From contig JAUSCI010000028.1 in assembly GCA_030651305.1 (NCBI GenBank), positions 24,633-88,632 of the forward strand: 64,000 nt of DNA, written 5' to 3'. This DNA comes from Sulfuritalea sp. (GTDB lineage: Bacteria; Pseudomonadota; Gammaproteobacteria; Burkholderiales; Rhodocyclaceae). Of the stretch, positions 8,736 to 16,619 are shown piece by piece. A program made the translations under genes and the position numbers. Under the pieces are notes generated by a model that was given only the letters and a program-made list of their open reading frames with translations, had not been told where the DNA came from and did not search any database. Each line of letters begins with the position of its first letter. The first letter of the stretch is position 1.

Positions 8736-9587
8736 GTGGAACAGCGCGCCCGCGAATTTGGTTTTACACCCGCCGATTTCGAGCAGGTGCGCACGCTGAT
8801 CTACCAGGATGCGGGGATTTCGCTGGCGCCGATCAAGCAGGAAATGGTCTACAGCCGGCTGGCGCGGCGTTTGCGGGCGCTGGGCTATAGCAGCTTCGCG
8901 CAGTACCTGCGGCACCTCGAATCAGGCGATGAAGTCGAGCGCGAGATCTTCGTCAATTCGCTGACGACCAACCACACCTCGTTCTTTCGCGAGGCGCATC
9001 ATTTCGATACTCTGCTTCGGCATCTGCGCAAGTTGCAGCATAGGCCCCTGCGCATCTGGTGTTCGGCCGCGTCGACCGGCGAGGAAGCCTATACCATTGC
9101 CATGACTGCCTGCGAGGCCTTTGGCACGCTCGCGCCGCCGGTATCGATCATTGCCAGCGACATTGATACCCATGTGCTGGCGGTCGCGGAGAAAGGCGTT
9201 TATCCGCTGGATCGAGCGGCCAATCTCAGTGCCGACCGCTTGCACCGCTTCTTCCTCAAGGGACGTGGCTTGCAGGCGGGCAAGGTGCGGGTACGACCCG
9301 AGTTGCAGGAACTACTCCGCTTCATGCGCATCAACCTGCTCGATGCGCGATTCCCGCTGCTCGGCCGCTTCGACGTCATATTCTGCCGCAACGTCATGAT
9401 CTACTTCGACAAGCCGACCCAGCGCGCCATACTGAAGAAGTTCGCTGACTTGTTGCGCGAAGACGGCCTGCTGTTTGCCGGGCATTCCGAGAACTTTCTG
9501 CAGGCTGCCGACGTGTTTCGCCCCCTTGGGCGGACGGTGTATGAGCGGGCTGACCAACCTGTGTCTAAGTCCGCGGCAGGGATCTGA
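8736..9587 (+). CDS. cheR: Chemotaxis protein methyltransferase CheR
   Basis: A 283-residue S-adenosylmethionine-dependent methyltransferase for receptor glutamates. Family landmarks are FVNSLTTNHTSFFREAHHF, the SAM-binding WCSAASTGEEAYTIAM, and FCRNVMIYFD. The start is GTG 8736 (MEQRAREFGF), with no strong ribosome site; the frame upstream is closed soon after. A stretch of 105 bases without a recognisable gene separates it from the receptor gene. The receptor's C-terminal EWEEF would suit tethering of this enzyme. The next gene, cheD, starts 2 bases after the stop. Confidence 0.93.
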   Translation: MEQRAREFGFTPADFEQVRTLIYQDAGISLAPIKQEMVYSRLARRLRALGYSSFAQYLRHLESGDEVEREIFVNSLTTNHTSFFREAHHFDTLLRHLRKLQHRPLRIWCSAASTGEEAYTIAMTACEAFGTLAPPVSIIASDIDTHVLAVAEKGVYPLDRAANLSADRLHRFFLKGRGLQAGKVRVRPELQELLRFMRINLLDARFPLLGRFDVIFCRNVMIYFDKPTQRAILKKFADLLREDGLLFAGHSENFLQAADVFRPLGRTVYERADQPVSKSAAGI

Positions 9588-9589
9588 CG

Positions 9590-10204
9590 ATGGACGCGGG
9601 ATTGGCCGATCATCTGGCGGGCAACCTTTACTTCGACCCGATTTTCGGTGCCGAGGCGGTCAAGGTGCTGCCTGGCGAATATTTTGTTACGGAAAAGGAC
9701 ATGCTGCTGGTGACGGTGCTCGGTTCCTGCGTTTCAGCCTGCATTCGCGACAGGGAAAACGGCATTGGCGGCATGAATCATTTCATGCTGGCTGATTCAG
9801 TCGAGCAATCCCCTTGCTCGGCTTCGGCGCGTTACGGTACCTACGCCATGGAAATCCTGATCAACCATCTGCTCAAACTGGGCGCCCGCCGCGGCAGTAT
9901 GGTGGCCAAGGTTTTTGGCGGCGGCAGGGTGATGGCCAGCCTGCCCAGTTCGAACGTCGGGGAGCGCAATTCCAGTTTTGTGCTCGATTACCTGCGGCTC
10001 GAGGGGATTCCCGTTTCCGCGCAGGATTTGCTCGACCTTTATCCGCGCAAGGTATATTTCTTCCCGGCCACCGGTCGCGTGCTGGTCAAGACCCTGACAC
10101 GACTGCATAACGATACCCTGCAGCGGCGCGAAGCCGAATACGCCGCCCGCCTCAACGCAGCACCGGTATCGGGCACCATCGAATTGTTCGAGAGGGACTC
10201 ATGA
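9590..10204 (+). CDS. cheD: Receptor glutamine deamidase CheD
   Basis: A 204-residue CheD. The catalytic Cys lies in LGSCVSACIRD and the His in GGMNHFML; VFGGGRVM and GERNSSFVLDYL are also typical. CheD deamidates receptor glutamines to methylatable glutamates and can bind CheC or CheY; no CheC is visible here. It starts 2 bases after cheR and overlaps cheB by 4 bases (ATGA), so translation of cheR, cheD and cheB is probably coupled. Confidence 0.93.
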   Translation: MDAGLADHLAGNLYFDPIFGAEAVKVLPGEYFVTEKDMLLVTVLGSCVSACIRDRENGIGGMNHFMLADSVEQSPCSASARYGTYAMEILINHLLKLGARRGSMVAKVFGGGRVMASLPSSNVGERNSSFVLDYLRLEGIPVSAQDLLDLYPRKVYFFPATGRVLVKTLTRLHNDTLQRREAEYAARLNAAPVSGTIELFERDS

Positions 10205-11289
10205 CCATCAGGGTACTGGTTGTCGATGACTCGGCGCTGATGCGCGCGCTGCTGACGGAGATCATCAACGGAGCGTCTGATCTCGAGGTGGTTGGCTGCG
10301 CCCCGGATCCCATTGCCGCGCGCGAAATGATCAAGGCGCTGAACCCCGACGTACTGACGCTCGACGTCGAAATGCCGCGCATGGATGGCCTCGAATTCCT
10401 GGATCGGCTGATGCGCCTGCGGCCGATGCCGGTGATCATGATTTCCTCCTTCACTCAGGCAGGCTCCGACGTCACGCTGCGTGCACTGGAGCTTGGCGCG
10501 ATTGATTATGTAACCAAGCCAAGAGCAGAGAATATTTCCCTGCTGCGTGACTACGCGGAAGAGATCCGCGACAAGCTTCGTGGCGCGAGGGGCGCGCGCC
10601 TGATATCGACTGCGCGCGTCGGCGCACCGCCAGCACCGACTCTTGCGCAGCCCAACGGCAGCTTCTCCGCGCGCCTGTTGACCGAAAAAGTTATAGCCAT
10701 CGGCGCCTCGACAGGTGGCACCGAGGCAATCAAGGCAGTGCTTTGCTCGCTACCGGAAGAAATGCCGCCCATCGTCATGGTCCAGCATATGCCAGAAGCC
10801 TATACTGCGTCTTTCGCCCAGCGCCTGGACAGCTTGTCAAAACTGACTGTAGTCGAAGCCCGGGGTGGCGAACTGCTGCAACCCGGCACGGCGTATCTGG
10901 CGCCAGGCCATTCGCACATGCGGGTGAGGAAAAGCGGCAACGGTTTTGTTCTGTGCCTGTCTCAGGAAGCACCGGTTAATCGTCACCGGCCAGCCGCCGA
11001 TGTGCTGTTCGGGTCGATAGCCGAGCAGGCCGGGCAACACGGACTGGGCGTGATCCTGACCGGCATGGGCAAGGACGGTGCGCAGGGTTTGCTTGCCATG
11101 CGGCAGGCCGGAGCGTGGAATATCGGTCAGGATCAGGCATCCTGCATCGTGTATGGGATGCCGAGGGAGGCGGCAGAAATTGGCGCGCTGGACGAAGTTG
11201 CCAGTCTGGGAGACATTTCGGCGAGGATAGTGGCAAAGTTGCGTGCATTCGACAAGCGTGCGAAGGATGGGTCTGCCTTGACAGACTAG
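10201..11289 (+). CDS. cheB: Protein-glutamate methylesterase / response regulator CheB
   Basis: A 362-residue CheB: a receiver (VDDSALMR; phospho-Asp55 in TLDVEMPRMDG; SSFTQ; VTKPRA), a linker, and the methylesterase domain with catalytic Ser in IGASTGGTEA, His in VQHMPEAYT and Asp in ILTGMGKDGA. It removes methyl groups from the receptor when phosphorylated by CheA. The start ATG overlaps the cheD stop. The linker near residues 141-149 contains APPAPTLA, encoded by another copy of the interspersed repeat that also sits in cheA. Confidence 0.95.
   Translation: MTIRVLVVDDSALMRALLTEIINGASDLEVVGCAPDPIAAREMIKALNPDVLTLDVEMPRMDGLEFLDRLMRLRPMPVIMISSFTQAGSDVTLRALELGAIDYVTKPRAENISLLRDYAEEIRDKLRGARGARLISTARVGAPPAPTLAQPNGSFSARLLTEKVIAIGASTGGTEAIKAVLCSLPEEMPPIVMVQHMPEAYTASFAQRLDSLSKLTVVEARGGELLQPGTAYLAPGHSHMRVRKSGNGFVLCLSQEAPVNRHRPAADVLFGSIAEQAGQHGLGVILTGMGKDGAQGLLAMRQAGAWNIGQDQASCIVYGMPREAAEIGALDEVASLGDISARIVAKLRAFDKRAKDGSALTD
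10621..10645 (-). repeat. Interspersed repeat inside cheB, copy 3
   Basis: Shares the core CCAGCACCGACTCTTG with the cheA copy; about five differences in 26 from consensus by eye. In frame in the linker between receiver and methylesterase, encoding PPAPTLA. Confidence 0.65.
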
Positions 11290-11411
11290 GCAAGCAATCA
11301 GGCGATGCAGAGTGGTGGATTGGAGTTTGCTGCAATGATGGCGTGTCGCGGTCTGCATCTTCGAACACCTCATCGTCATAATCTGTTCTGGACACTTAGT
11401 GGAGGCGGTAC

Positions 11412-11828
11412 ATGAATGAAAGCAGCGCAGTACGCAAGGTTCGCGTAATGATCGTCGATGACGAGCGGCATATCCGCAACCTGATTCGCGTGATCGTTTC
11501 TTCCCTGGGGGCGGAAGTGGTTGCCGAGGCCGCGGACGGCCTGCAGGCACTGGAACTTTACAAGCAGTTATCACCCGACATAGTGATGCTCGACATCAAT
11601 ATGCCAAAAATGGACGGTATCAGCGCGTTGAAGGAAATCATTGCGATCAATCCCCGTGCGCTGGTGATCATGATGACTTCGCTTAACGCCATTGACGTGG
11701 TAAAGGAATGCATTGACAACGGCGCACGCAATTACATCCTGAAAAATATTCCTGCCGATGACTTGAGCACGATGATCGGCGAGACTTGGGGAGAATATCT
11801 GGCCGACATTCGGGCGGCGGAATCGTGA
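11412..11828 (+). CDS. CheY-like response regulator
   Basis: A 138-residue single receiver domain: VMIVDDERHIRNLIRV, phospho-Asp in IVMLDINMPKMDG, MMTSLN switch, and a Lys in YILKNIPADD where KPF is more usual. GGAGG at 11401-11405 precedes the ATG. It is separated from cheB by 122 bases in which I see no gene. Its stop overlaps the GTG of the zinc-ribbon gene by 4 bases, which in turn overlaps the PilB-like ATPase gene. This suggests the regulator acts on the ATPase rather than on a flagellar switch; that is inference from context. Confidence 0.9.
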   Translation: MNESSAVRKVRVMIVDDERHIRNLIRVIVSSLGAEVVAEAADGLQALELYKQLSPDIVMLDINMPKMDGISALKEIIAINPRALVIMMTSLNAIDVVKECIDNGARNYILKNIPADDLSTMIGETWGEYLADIRAAES

Positions 11829-12142
11829 GCTGCGCCCATTCCAATCCGCCCGGTTACGCCGCTTGCGGCACCTGCGGTGAGGTGCTGCCACACGCGCGTT
11901 GCCGCTGTGGATTCATCGCCACCGTAACTGATGCGTATTGCGGGCGCTGCGGCGCCGAACTCGTGTCGACGGCGGACGCAACAGCGCAACGCGCCGTCAT
12001 GGATGCCGACAGTCGCTTTGACCTGGAGCGCATGGCGGAGCAGGCAGCCCAGGAAAACAAATTTCTGGAGACCACCCACAAAGCGCGCGTCAACCAGGAT
12101 GACATACGCAAACTGGTGACCAAGCGCAGAAAGAAATTCTGA
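11825..12142 (+). CDS. Small zinc-ribbon protein of unknown function
   Basis: A 105-residue protein starting at GTG 11825, inside the stop of the preceding regulator (GTGA). Cysteine pairs resemble zinc ribbons: CGTCGEVL, CRCGF and CGRCGAEL, with a further Cys and His at the start (SCAHSN). The C-terminal half is charged and helical-looking, ending KRRKKF. I do not recognise a named family. Its stop TGA shares a base with the ATG of the ATPase gene, so it is translationally wedged between a CheY-like protein and a GspE/PilB-type ATPase. A role as adaptor between them is speculation. Confidence 0.75.
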   Translation: MSCAHSNPPGYAACGTCGEVLPHARCRCGFIATVTDAYCGRCGAELVSTADATAQRAVMDADSRFDLERMAEQAAQENKFLETTHKARVNQDDIRKLVTKRRKKF

Positions 12143-13848
12143 TGATCGAGCTGACGAAATCCCTTATCGCAAATTTCCAGGAAAAGGCGCGGATTCCCGC
12201 TTCTTCGCTGGACGGCATGCTCAAGGCGGCCAACCAGGACACCATCGAATTTGTGCAGTTCGTCATCACGGATGGTTACCTTGATCGTGATACCGCGGGC
12301 GACTTGCTGGCGGCAATGATCAATTGCACCTATGTCAATCTGGGCAAGACGCTGTTCCAGAAAGAGGCACTTGCGCTACTGCCGGGCGAGATTGCCGAAC
12401 GCTACCAGGCAATCCCGCTTTACCAGATGGGCGATGCGGTAACCGTTGGCATGGTTCGCCCTGATGATGCCAATGCGGTCAAGGAGCTGTCCACTCTGAT
12501 GATGAAGCCGGTCAGCCCGGTGTTCTGTTTCCGGGACGAAATCGAGTCGGCAATCAAGGTCAGCTATCAGTCGACCAGCAACGTCGATGCGCTGGTGGCC
12601 AAGCTCGATCTGTCGCCGTTCCTTTCGGGAAAGTTCAGCGAGAAGCAACTGACTGATTTGGTCGAATCCAGACCGCTGGTAGCCCTGTCCGATTCGATCA
12701 TCCTGCTGGCGCTGAAGGAGCGCGCTTCCGACATCCATATCGAGCCGAAGAAGAATGAGGTAGTGGTGCGGTTTCGCATAGATGGCGTGTTGGTCGATAA
12801 ACTTTTTCTGCCGGTGGAAATGGCGCTGCCGCTGGCCTCACGCTACAAGATCATGGCGGAGATGGACATCACCGAGAGGCGGAAGCCCCAGGATGGTCGC
12901 CTGAGTTTTCCACTACCTACAAAGAATCTGGACCTGCGCGTTTCCAGCCTGCCGGTGATGCACGGGGAAAAGGTAGTGATGCGAATTCTGGGCTCGCTCT
13001 ACACCAGCGCCGCGCTCAATCTCGACAAGCTGGATTTTTCGCCGGAAATACTGCGTCCCTTCAAGGCAACCCTGAAACAGCCGCAGGGCATCCTGTTCGT
13101 TACCGGCCCTACCGGTTCCGGCAAGAGTTCCACGCTGTATGCCGCGCTGAATTTCATCAACACGCCGGAAATCAATATCGTCACCATCGAAGACCCGGTC
13201 GAATACGACGTACCGAGCCTGAATCAGGTGATGGTCAACGACAAGGCGGGACGCAGCTTCGAGGCGGTTTTGCGCTCGGTGCTGCGGCAGGACCCGGACG
13301 CCATCCTGGTGGGCGAGATCCGCGACACGGAAACCGCGCGCATTGCCGCCCAGGCGGCGCTGACCGGGCATCTGGTGCTGACCACACTGCACACCAGCGA
13401 TGCCATTCAGGCCACGACGCGTTTGCTGGAAATGGGGGTCGAGCGTTTCATCGTCGCCCCCTCCATCATCGGCGTGCTGGGGCAGAGGCTGGTGCGGCGG
13501 CTGTGCGAATACTGCAAGACCGAACATCAGCCCGACCCCGATATCCTGCGCCAGTATTTTTTCTGGCGTGAAGGGGCAACACTGCCAGTTTTCTATCGTG
13601 GCGAAGGATGCGAGCACTGCGGCAAGACCGGTTATTCAGGGCGAATAGGCATCCATGAGTACCTCAAGGTGACACCGCAGATTCGCGAAGCCGTTTTGCG
13701 TGAACGCGATTACGACGAGATCATGGCTATCGCCATTCGTCAGGGATTCAAGAAACTCCGTTACGATGGCTTCAAGAAGGCCTTGCGCGGATTGACTTCG
13801 CTGGAAGAGGTTGTACGCGCAACCGCCTCTCTGGAGGACGACAAGTAG
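12142..13848 (+). CDS. GspE/PulE/PilB-family secretion or pilus ATPase
   Basis: A 568-residue type II secretion/type IV pilus assembly ATPase. The N-terminal about 130 residues resemble the MshEN/T2SSE_N domain (FVQFVITDGYLDRDTAGDLL). The core has SDIHIEPKK, Walker A GPTGSGKSSTLYAAL near 321, and the Walker B region DPDAILVGEIRDTETA near 388, followed by LTTLHT. Zinc cysteines occur in LCEYC (about 454) and CEHCGKTGYSGR (about 490). It powers pilus extension or secretion from the cytoplasmic face. No pilin, PilC or secretin genes are in the window. Linkage with che genes suggests chemosensory control of a pilus; some MshEN domains bind cyclic di-GMP, and a cyclase is encoded in the same block. 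Confidence 0.88.
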   Translation: MIELTKSLIANFQEKARIPASSLDGMLKAANQDTIEFVQFVITDGYLDRDTAGDLLAAMINCTYVNLGKTLFQKEALALLPGEIAERYQAIPLYQMGDAVTVGMVRPDDANAVKELSTLMMKPVSPVFCFRDEIESAIKVSYQSTSNVDALVAKLDLSPFLSGKFSEKQLTDLVESRPLVALSDSIILLALKERASDIHIEPKKNEVVVRFRIDGVLVDKLFLPVEMALPLASRYKIMAEMDITERRKPQDGRLSFPLPTKNLDLRVSSLPVMHGEKVVMRILGSLYTSAALNLDKLDFSPEILRPFKATLKQPQGILFVTGPTGSGKSSTLYAALNFINTPEINIVTIEDPVEYDVPSLNQVMVNDKAGRSFEAVLRSVLRQDPDAILVGEIRDTETARIAAQAALTGHLVLTTLHTSDAIQATTRLLEMGVERFIVAPSIIGVLGQRLVRRLCEYCKTEHQPDPDILRQYFFWREGATLPVFYRGEGCEHCGKTGYSGRIGIHEYLKVTPQIREAVLRERDYDEIMAIAIRQGFKKLRYDGFKKALRGLTSLEEVVRATASLEDDK

Positions 13849-13878
13849 GCATCGCAATGCAAGGCCGCGACCGGCGGG

Positions 13879-13905
13879 CAAGAGTCGGCGCTGGTGATAC
13901 GGCGA
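13879..13905 (+). repeat. Interspersed palindromic repeat, copy 4
   Basis: Core identical to copy 1 (GAGTCGGCGCTGGTGATAC and the following GGCGA). It lies between the convergent ATPase and yhhN genes and directly abuts the yhhN stop codon. The inverted arms are GAGTCG and CGATTC, with one wobble pair. Confidence 0.8.
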
Positions 13906-13906
13906 T

Positions 13907-14575
13907 TCAAGGCGAATTGGCGGCTTCCGTACTCGTCTGTGTCTGACGCCTGATCGCGGAAGCGGCAAACAGTGCCTGTCCGACCCAGTAGGTGAGGATG
14001 ATGGAAAACGCGGCACCCGGCATGGGTTGGGCGAAGCGGTGAATGCCGATCAAGGTATCGGAAAAGCCGAACAGCAGCGCGCCCACAAGCGGGCCCCAGC
14101 GAATCAGGGCGTCGCCTTGCGGTTCCAGCGCGCAGGCGGCGGCGCGCCAGATCATCGCCGCGATGACGACGACGTAGATCGCCAGCGGTAGGGTGAATGT
14201 TCCCGCGCCGGGCAGCATCAGCCACAGCCCTGTTCCTGCGAAAACACTCACCGGCGCCAGCAGGATCAGCGCCGGGCTGCGGCTCCATTGCACAAACGCG
14301 GCCACATACAGTGCGTGACCGATGGCGAAGGCGATCATCCCCGGCAGAAACGCGTTGGGCAGTGCCAGGCAGACATCGCCGACGGCGCCGGCCAGAAGCC
14401 CCCACGCGATGCGACGTCCGGCACCGTTGCCGGCGTGATGCCACACCGCGAAGGCCAGTGCAACCACCAGCCATGGTTTGGTCAGCAGCTTGAGCCAGAA
14501 CATGTCGAGCGTCAGCCCGACCATGTATAGCGACGCGGCCAATACGGCAGAGACAACCAACAGGACAGGGTTCAT
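13907..14575 (-). CDS. YhhN-family membrane protein (lysoplasmalogenase-like)
   Basis: A 222-residue multi-helix membrane protein starting MNPVLLVVSAVLAASLYMVG. Typical YhhN/TMEM86 features are GLLAGAVGDVCLALP, FAIGHALYVAAF, and GALLFGFSDTLI near the C-terminus. Characterised relatives hydrolyse the vinyl-ether bond of lysoplasmalogens; for bacterial YhhN proteins the substrate is often unproven. It starts 8 bases after the MFS gene and is probably the last gene of the operon. A relic of a second copy lies at 1579-1656. Confidence 0.8.
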   Translation of the reverse strand: MNPVLLVVSAVLAASLYMVGLTLDMFWLKLLTKPWLVVALAFAVWHHAGNGAGRRIAWGLLAGAVGDVCLALPNAFLPGMIAFAIGHALYVAAFVQWSRSPALILLAPVSVFAGTGLWLMLPGAGTFTLPLAIYVVVIAAMIWRAAACALEPQGDALIRWGPLVGALLFGFSDTLIGIHRFAQPMPGAAFSIILTYWVGQALFAASAIRRQTQTSTEAANSP

Positions 14576-14583
14576 GGGGTTCC

Positions 14584-15756
14584 TCAGCAACGGGAGGAGC
14601 GACGGTGCAACCACAGCAGCATACTTGCCAGCGCCGTCATGGCCACGATAGGCAGGGCGTAGGTGTTGAGACTGGCCCAGCCTTCGCTGCTGATCAGGAC
14701 TCCGGACGACAGCGAGGTCACGCCCTGCACGCCGAGCACGATGAAGTCGTTGGTGCCCTGCACCTTGGCCTTCTCTTCGGGACGGTAAGTCTCCGTCAGC
14801 AGTGTGGTGCCGCCGATGAACAGGAAGTTCCAGCCGACCCCCAGCAGCACCAGCGCCCACCAGAAATGCATCAGCGTAATGCCGGACAGGGCGATGCCGA
14901 TGCAGACGAACATTAGCCCGGCACCGACGAAGAGGATGGGGAGCACGCCGAAACGCTTGATCAGCCCGCCGGTGAAGAAGGAGGGCGCGAACATGCCGAT
15001 AACGTGCCATTGCAGGATGAAAGCGGTATCCGCGAACGGCAGGCCGCAGATGTCCATGGCCAGGGGCGTCGCTGTCATCAGCAGGTTCATCACGCCATAA
15101 CCGCAGGCCGCAGCCAGCACGGCAACCACGACGGCCGGCTGGCGCGCGATCTGGTGCAGCGGGCGACCTACTGCCTTTTGTTCGGCGATCGACAGCGGCG
15201 GGATATCGAGGCGGTTGGATATCAGCATGGACAGCGCGGCAAAGCCGATCAGCGCGCCATAGCTGGCGAGGTAGGTCGGCTCCAGCAGCGTGCGGGTCAG
15301 CTTGCCGACTTCGGGACCGATCACTCCGCCGAGGATCCCTCCCGCCAGGGTCAGGGAGATGGCCTTGCCCTTCCAGTCGAGCGGTGCGGCATCGGCGGCG
15401 GCGAAGCGGTATTGCTGACCGAAAGCGTTATAGATGCCCGCGAATACCGTGCCGAAGCAGAGCAGCCAAAAGCTGCCGATGCTCACGGCGAAGGCCGAAA
15501 TCAGCGCGCCGAGCATGCCGAGGCCGGCACCCAGCATGAAGCCGGCACGGCGGCCGTAACGCTTCATGAAGAAAGCAGCCGGCAGGGTCGCCAGCGCACC
15601 ACCGATGACGTAGGTGGTGATCGGCAGGGTGGCGAGCCGCTTGTCGGCCGCGAGTTGCATGCCGAGCAGGCCGTTGATGGCGACCAGCATGATGCCGTTG
15701 GTCAACAAAAGCGCCTGCGCCGCGGCCAGCAACGCAATGTTCTTTCTGTGGTTCAT
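14584..15756 (-). CDS. Major facilitator superfamily transporter
   Basis: A 390-residue protein with about twelve hydrophobic segments. The MFS loop 2-3 signature appears as FFMKRYGRRAGFMLGAGLG, and GGLIKRFGVLPILFVGAG is the second-half counterpart. The substrate is not deducible. It follows the alpha/beta hydrolase by 45 bases and precedes yhhN by 8 bases on the same strand. The N-terminus MNHRKNIALLAAAQALLLTN leads straight into the first helix, which supports the start. Confidence 0.85.
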   Translation of the reverse strand: MNHRKNIALLAAAQALLLTNGIMLVAINGLLGMQLAADKRLATLPITTYVIGGALATLPAAFFMKRYGRRAGFMLGAGLGMLGALISAFAVSIGSFWLLCFGTVFAGIYNAFGQQYRFAAADAAPLDWKGKAISLTLAGGILGGVIGPEVGKLTRTLLEPTYLASYGALIGFAALSMLISNRLDIPPLSIAEQKAVGRPLHQIARQPAVVVAVLAAACGYGVMNLLMTATPLAMDICGLPFADTAFILQWHVIGMFAPSFFTGGLIKRFGVLPILFVGAGLMFVCIGIALSGITLMHFWWALVLLGVGWNFLFIGGTTLLTETYRPEEKAKVQGTNDFIVLGVQGVTSLSSGVLISSEGWASLNTYALPIVAMTALASMLLWLHRRSSRC

Positions 15757-15801
15757 GGTGCAGGGGCTTCGATCAGGGGGCAGGGCTGCTGCAGCGGCGG
15801 G

Positions 15802-16617
15802 TCAGACGATGAAATTGCGCAAGGCGTCCAGCACCGCATCGGGCTGTTCGGCCATCAGCGCGTGGCCGGCGCCTTCGAGGCTGACGCTCCTGACGTCCTT
15901 GATCGCGGCGGCCAGCTTGGCGGCGGCTTTGGGATGCGTCATCATGTCCCGGCTGCCGCTGACGATCAGTGCCGGACAGGGCAGGGCGGCAGCGGCGTCC
16001 ATGCCATGGCTGTAGGCATTGCAGGCGGCCAGGTCGTTGTGCAGGACGCCGGGTTTCTGCCGCTCCATGAGCCGGCGCGAGGCTCCCAGCAGCCACATGC
16101 CCGGCACGGTGTTGCCACCGATGGTGCCGCGCGGTGAATGCGACCAGGTGTTGATCATGCCGATGGCTTTGGCTTCCTTGTCCTTGGCCGCACCGAGCAA
16201 GGCGTCCGAAACCGGCATCGGTACGGCGGTGCCGATCAGTGCAATACGTGCGATGCGTCCCGGATGGCGCGAGGCGCATTCAAGCGCCGTCAGCGAGCCC
16301 ATGCTGTGGCCGACCAGGGAGACGGTTTTTGCCGCGCAGTTCGCCGTATCACCAGCGCCGACTTTCTCCAAAAGCAGTTCGATCCAGTCGGCGAGATCTT
16401 CGATCGAGGGCAGCGGACTGCCCGCGCTGCGCCCGTGGCCGGGGAGATCCACGGCCAGCACGGCAAAGCCGTGGTGGGCGAACCAGCGGCTCTGCAGGCT
16501 CCAGACGCTGTGATCGTTCTGCGCGCCATGGATGAAAACGACGCAGGGCAGTTTGACGTCGAAGGGTTTGCCGCCGGTGTAGGCGTATGCCGCCTTGCCG
16601 TCGATTTCGCTTTCCAT
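15802..16617 (-). CDS. Alpha/beta hydrolase
   Basis: A 271-residue alpha/beta-hydrolase fold enzyme: oxyanion motif FIHGAQNDHSVW, LAVDLPGHGRSAG, nucleophile Ser in LVGHSMGSL, an acid in IVSGSRDMM, and His in GAGHALMAE. The substrate is unknown. ATG 16617 lies 2 bases after the metY stop; a TTG two codons earlier overlaps that stop. Between the helix ending LLLEK and the strand VSLVGHSMG there is an unusual insertion, VGAGDTANCAAKT, whose first part is encoded by a copy of the interspersed repeat. The surrounding genes suggest coupling to metY, but no pathway is evident. Confidence 0.87.
   Translation of the reverse strand: MESEIDGKAAYAYTGGKPFDVKLPCVVFIHGAQNDHSVWSLQSRWFAHHGFAVLAVDLPGHGRSAGSPLPSIEDLADWIELLLEKVGAGDTANCAAKTVSLVGHSMGSLTALECASRHPGRIARIALIGTAVPMPVSDALLGAAKDKEAKAIGMINTWSHSPRGTIGGNTVPGMWLLGASRRLMERQKPGVLHNDLAACNAYSHGMDAAAALPCPALIVSGSRDMMTHPKAAAKLAAAIKDVRSVSLEGAGHALMAEQPDAVLDALRNFIV
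16341..16368 (-). repeat. Interspersed repeat inside the hydrolase gene, copy 5
   Basis: TCGCCGTATCACCAGCGCC followed by GACTTT on the + strand; identical to copies 1 and 4 except at the last bases. The coding strand reads it in the opposite sense from cheA/cheB, giving KVGAGDTAN. Confidence 0.78.
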
Positions 16618-16619
16618 GG

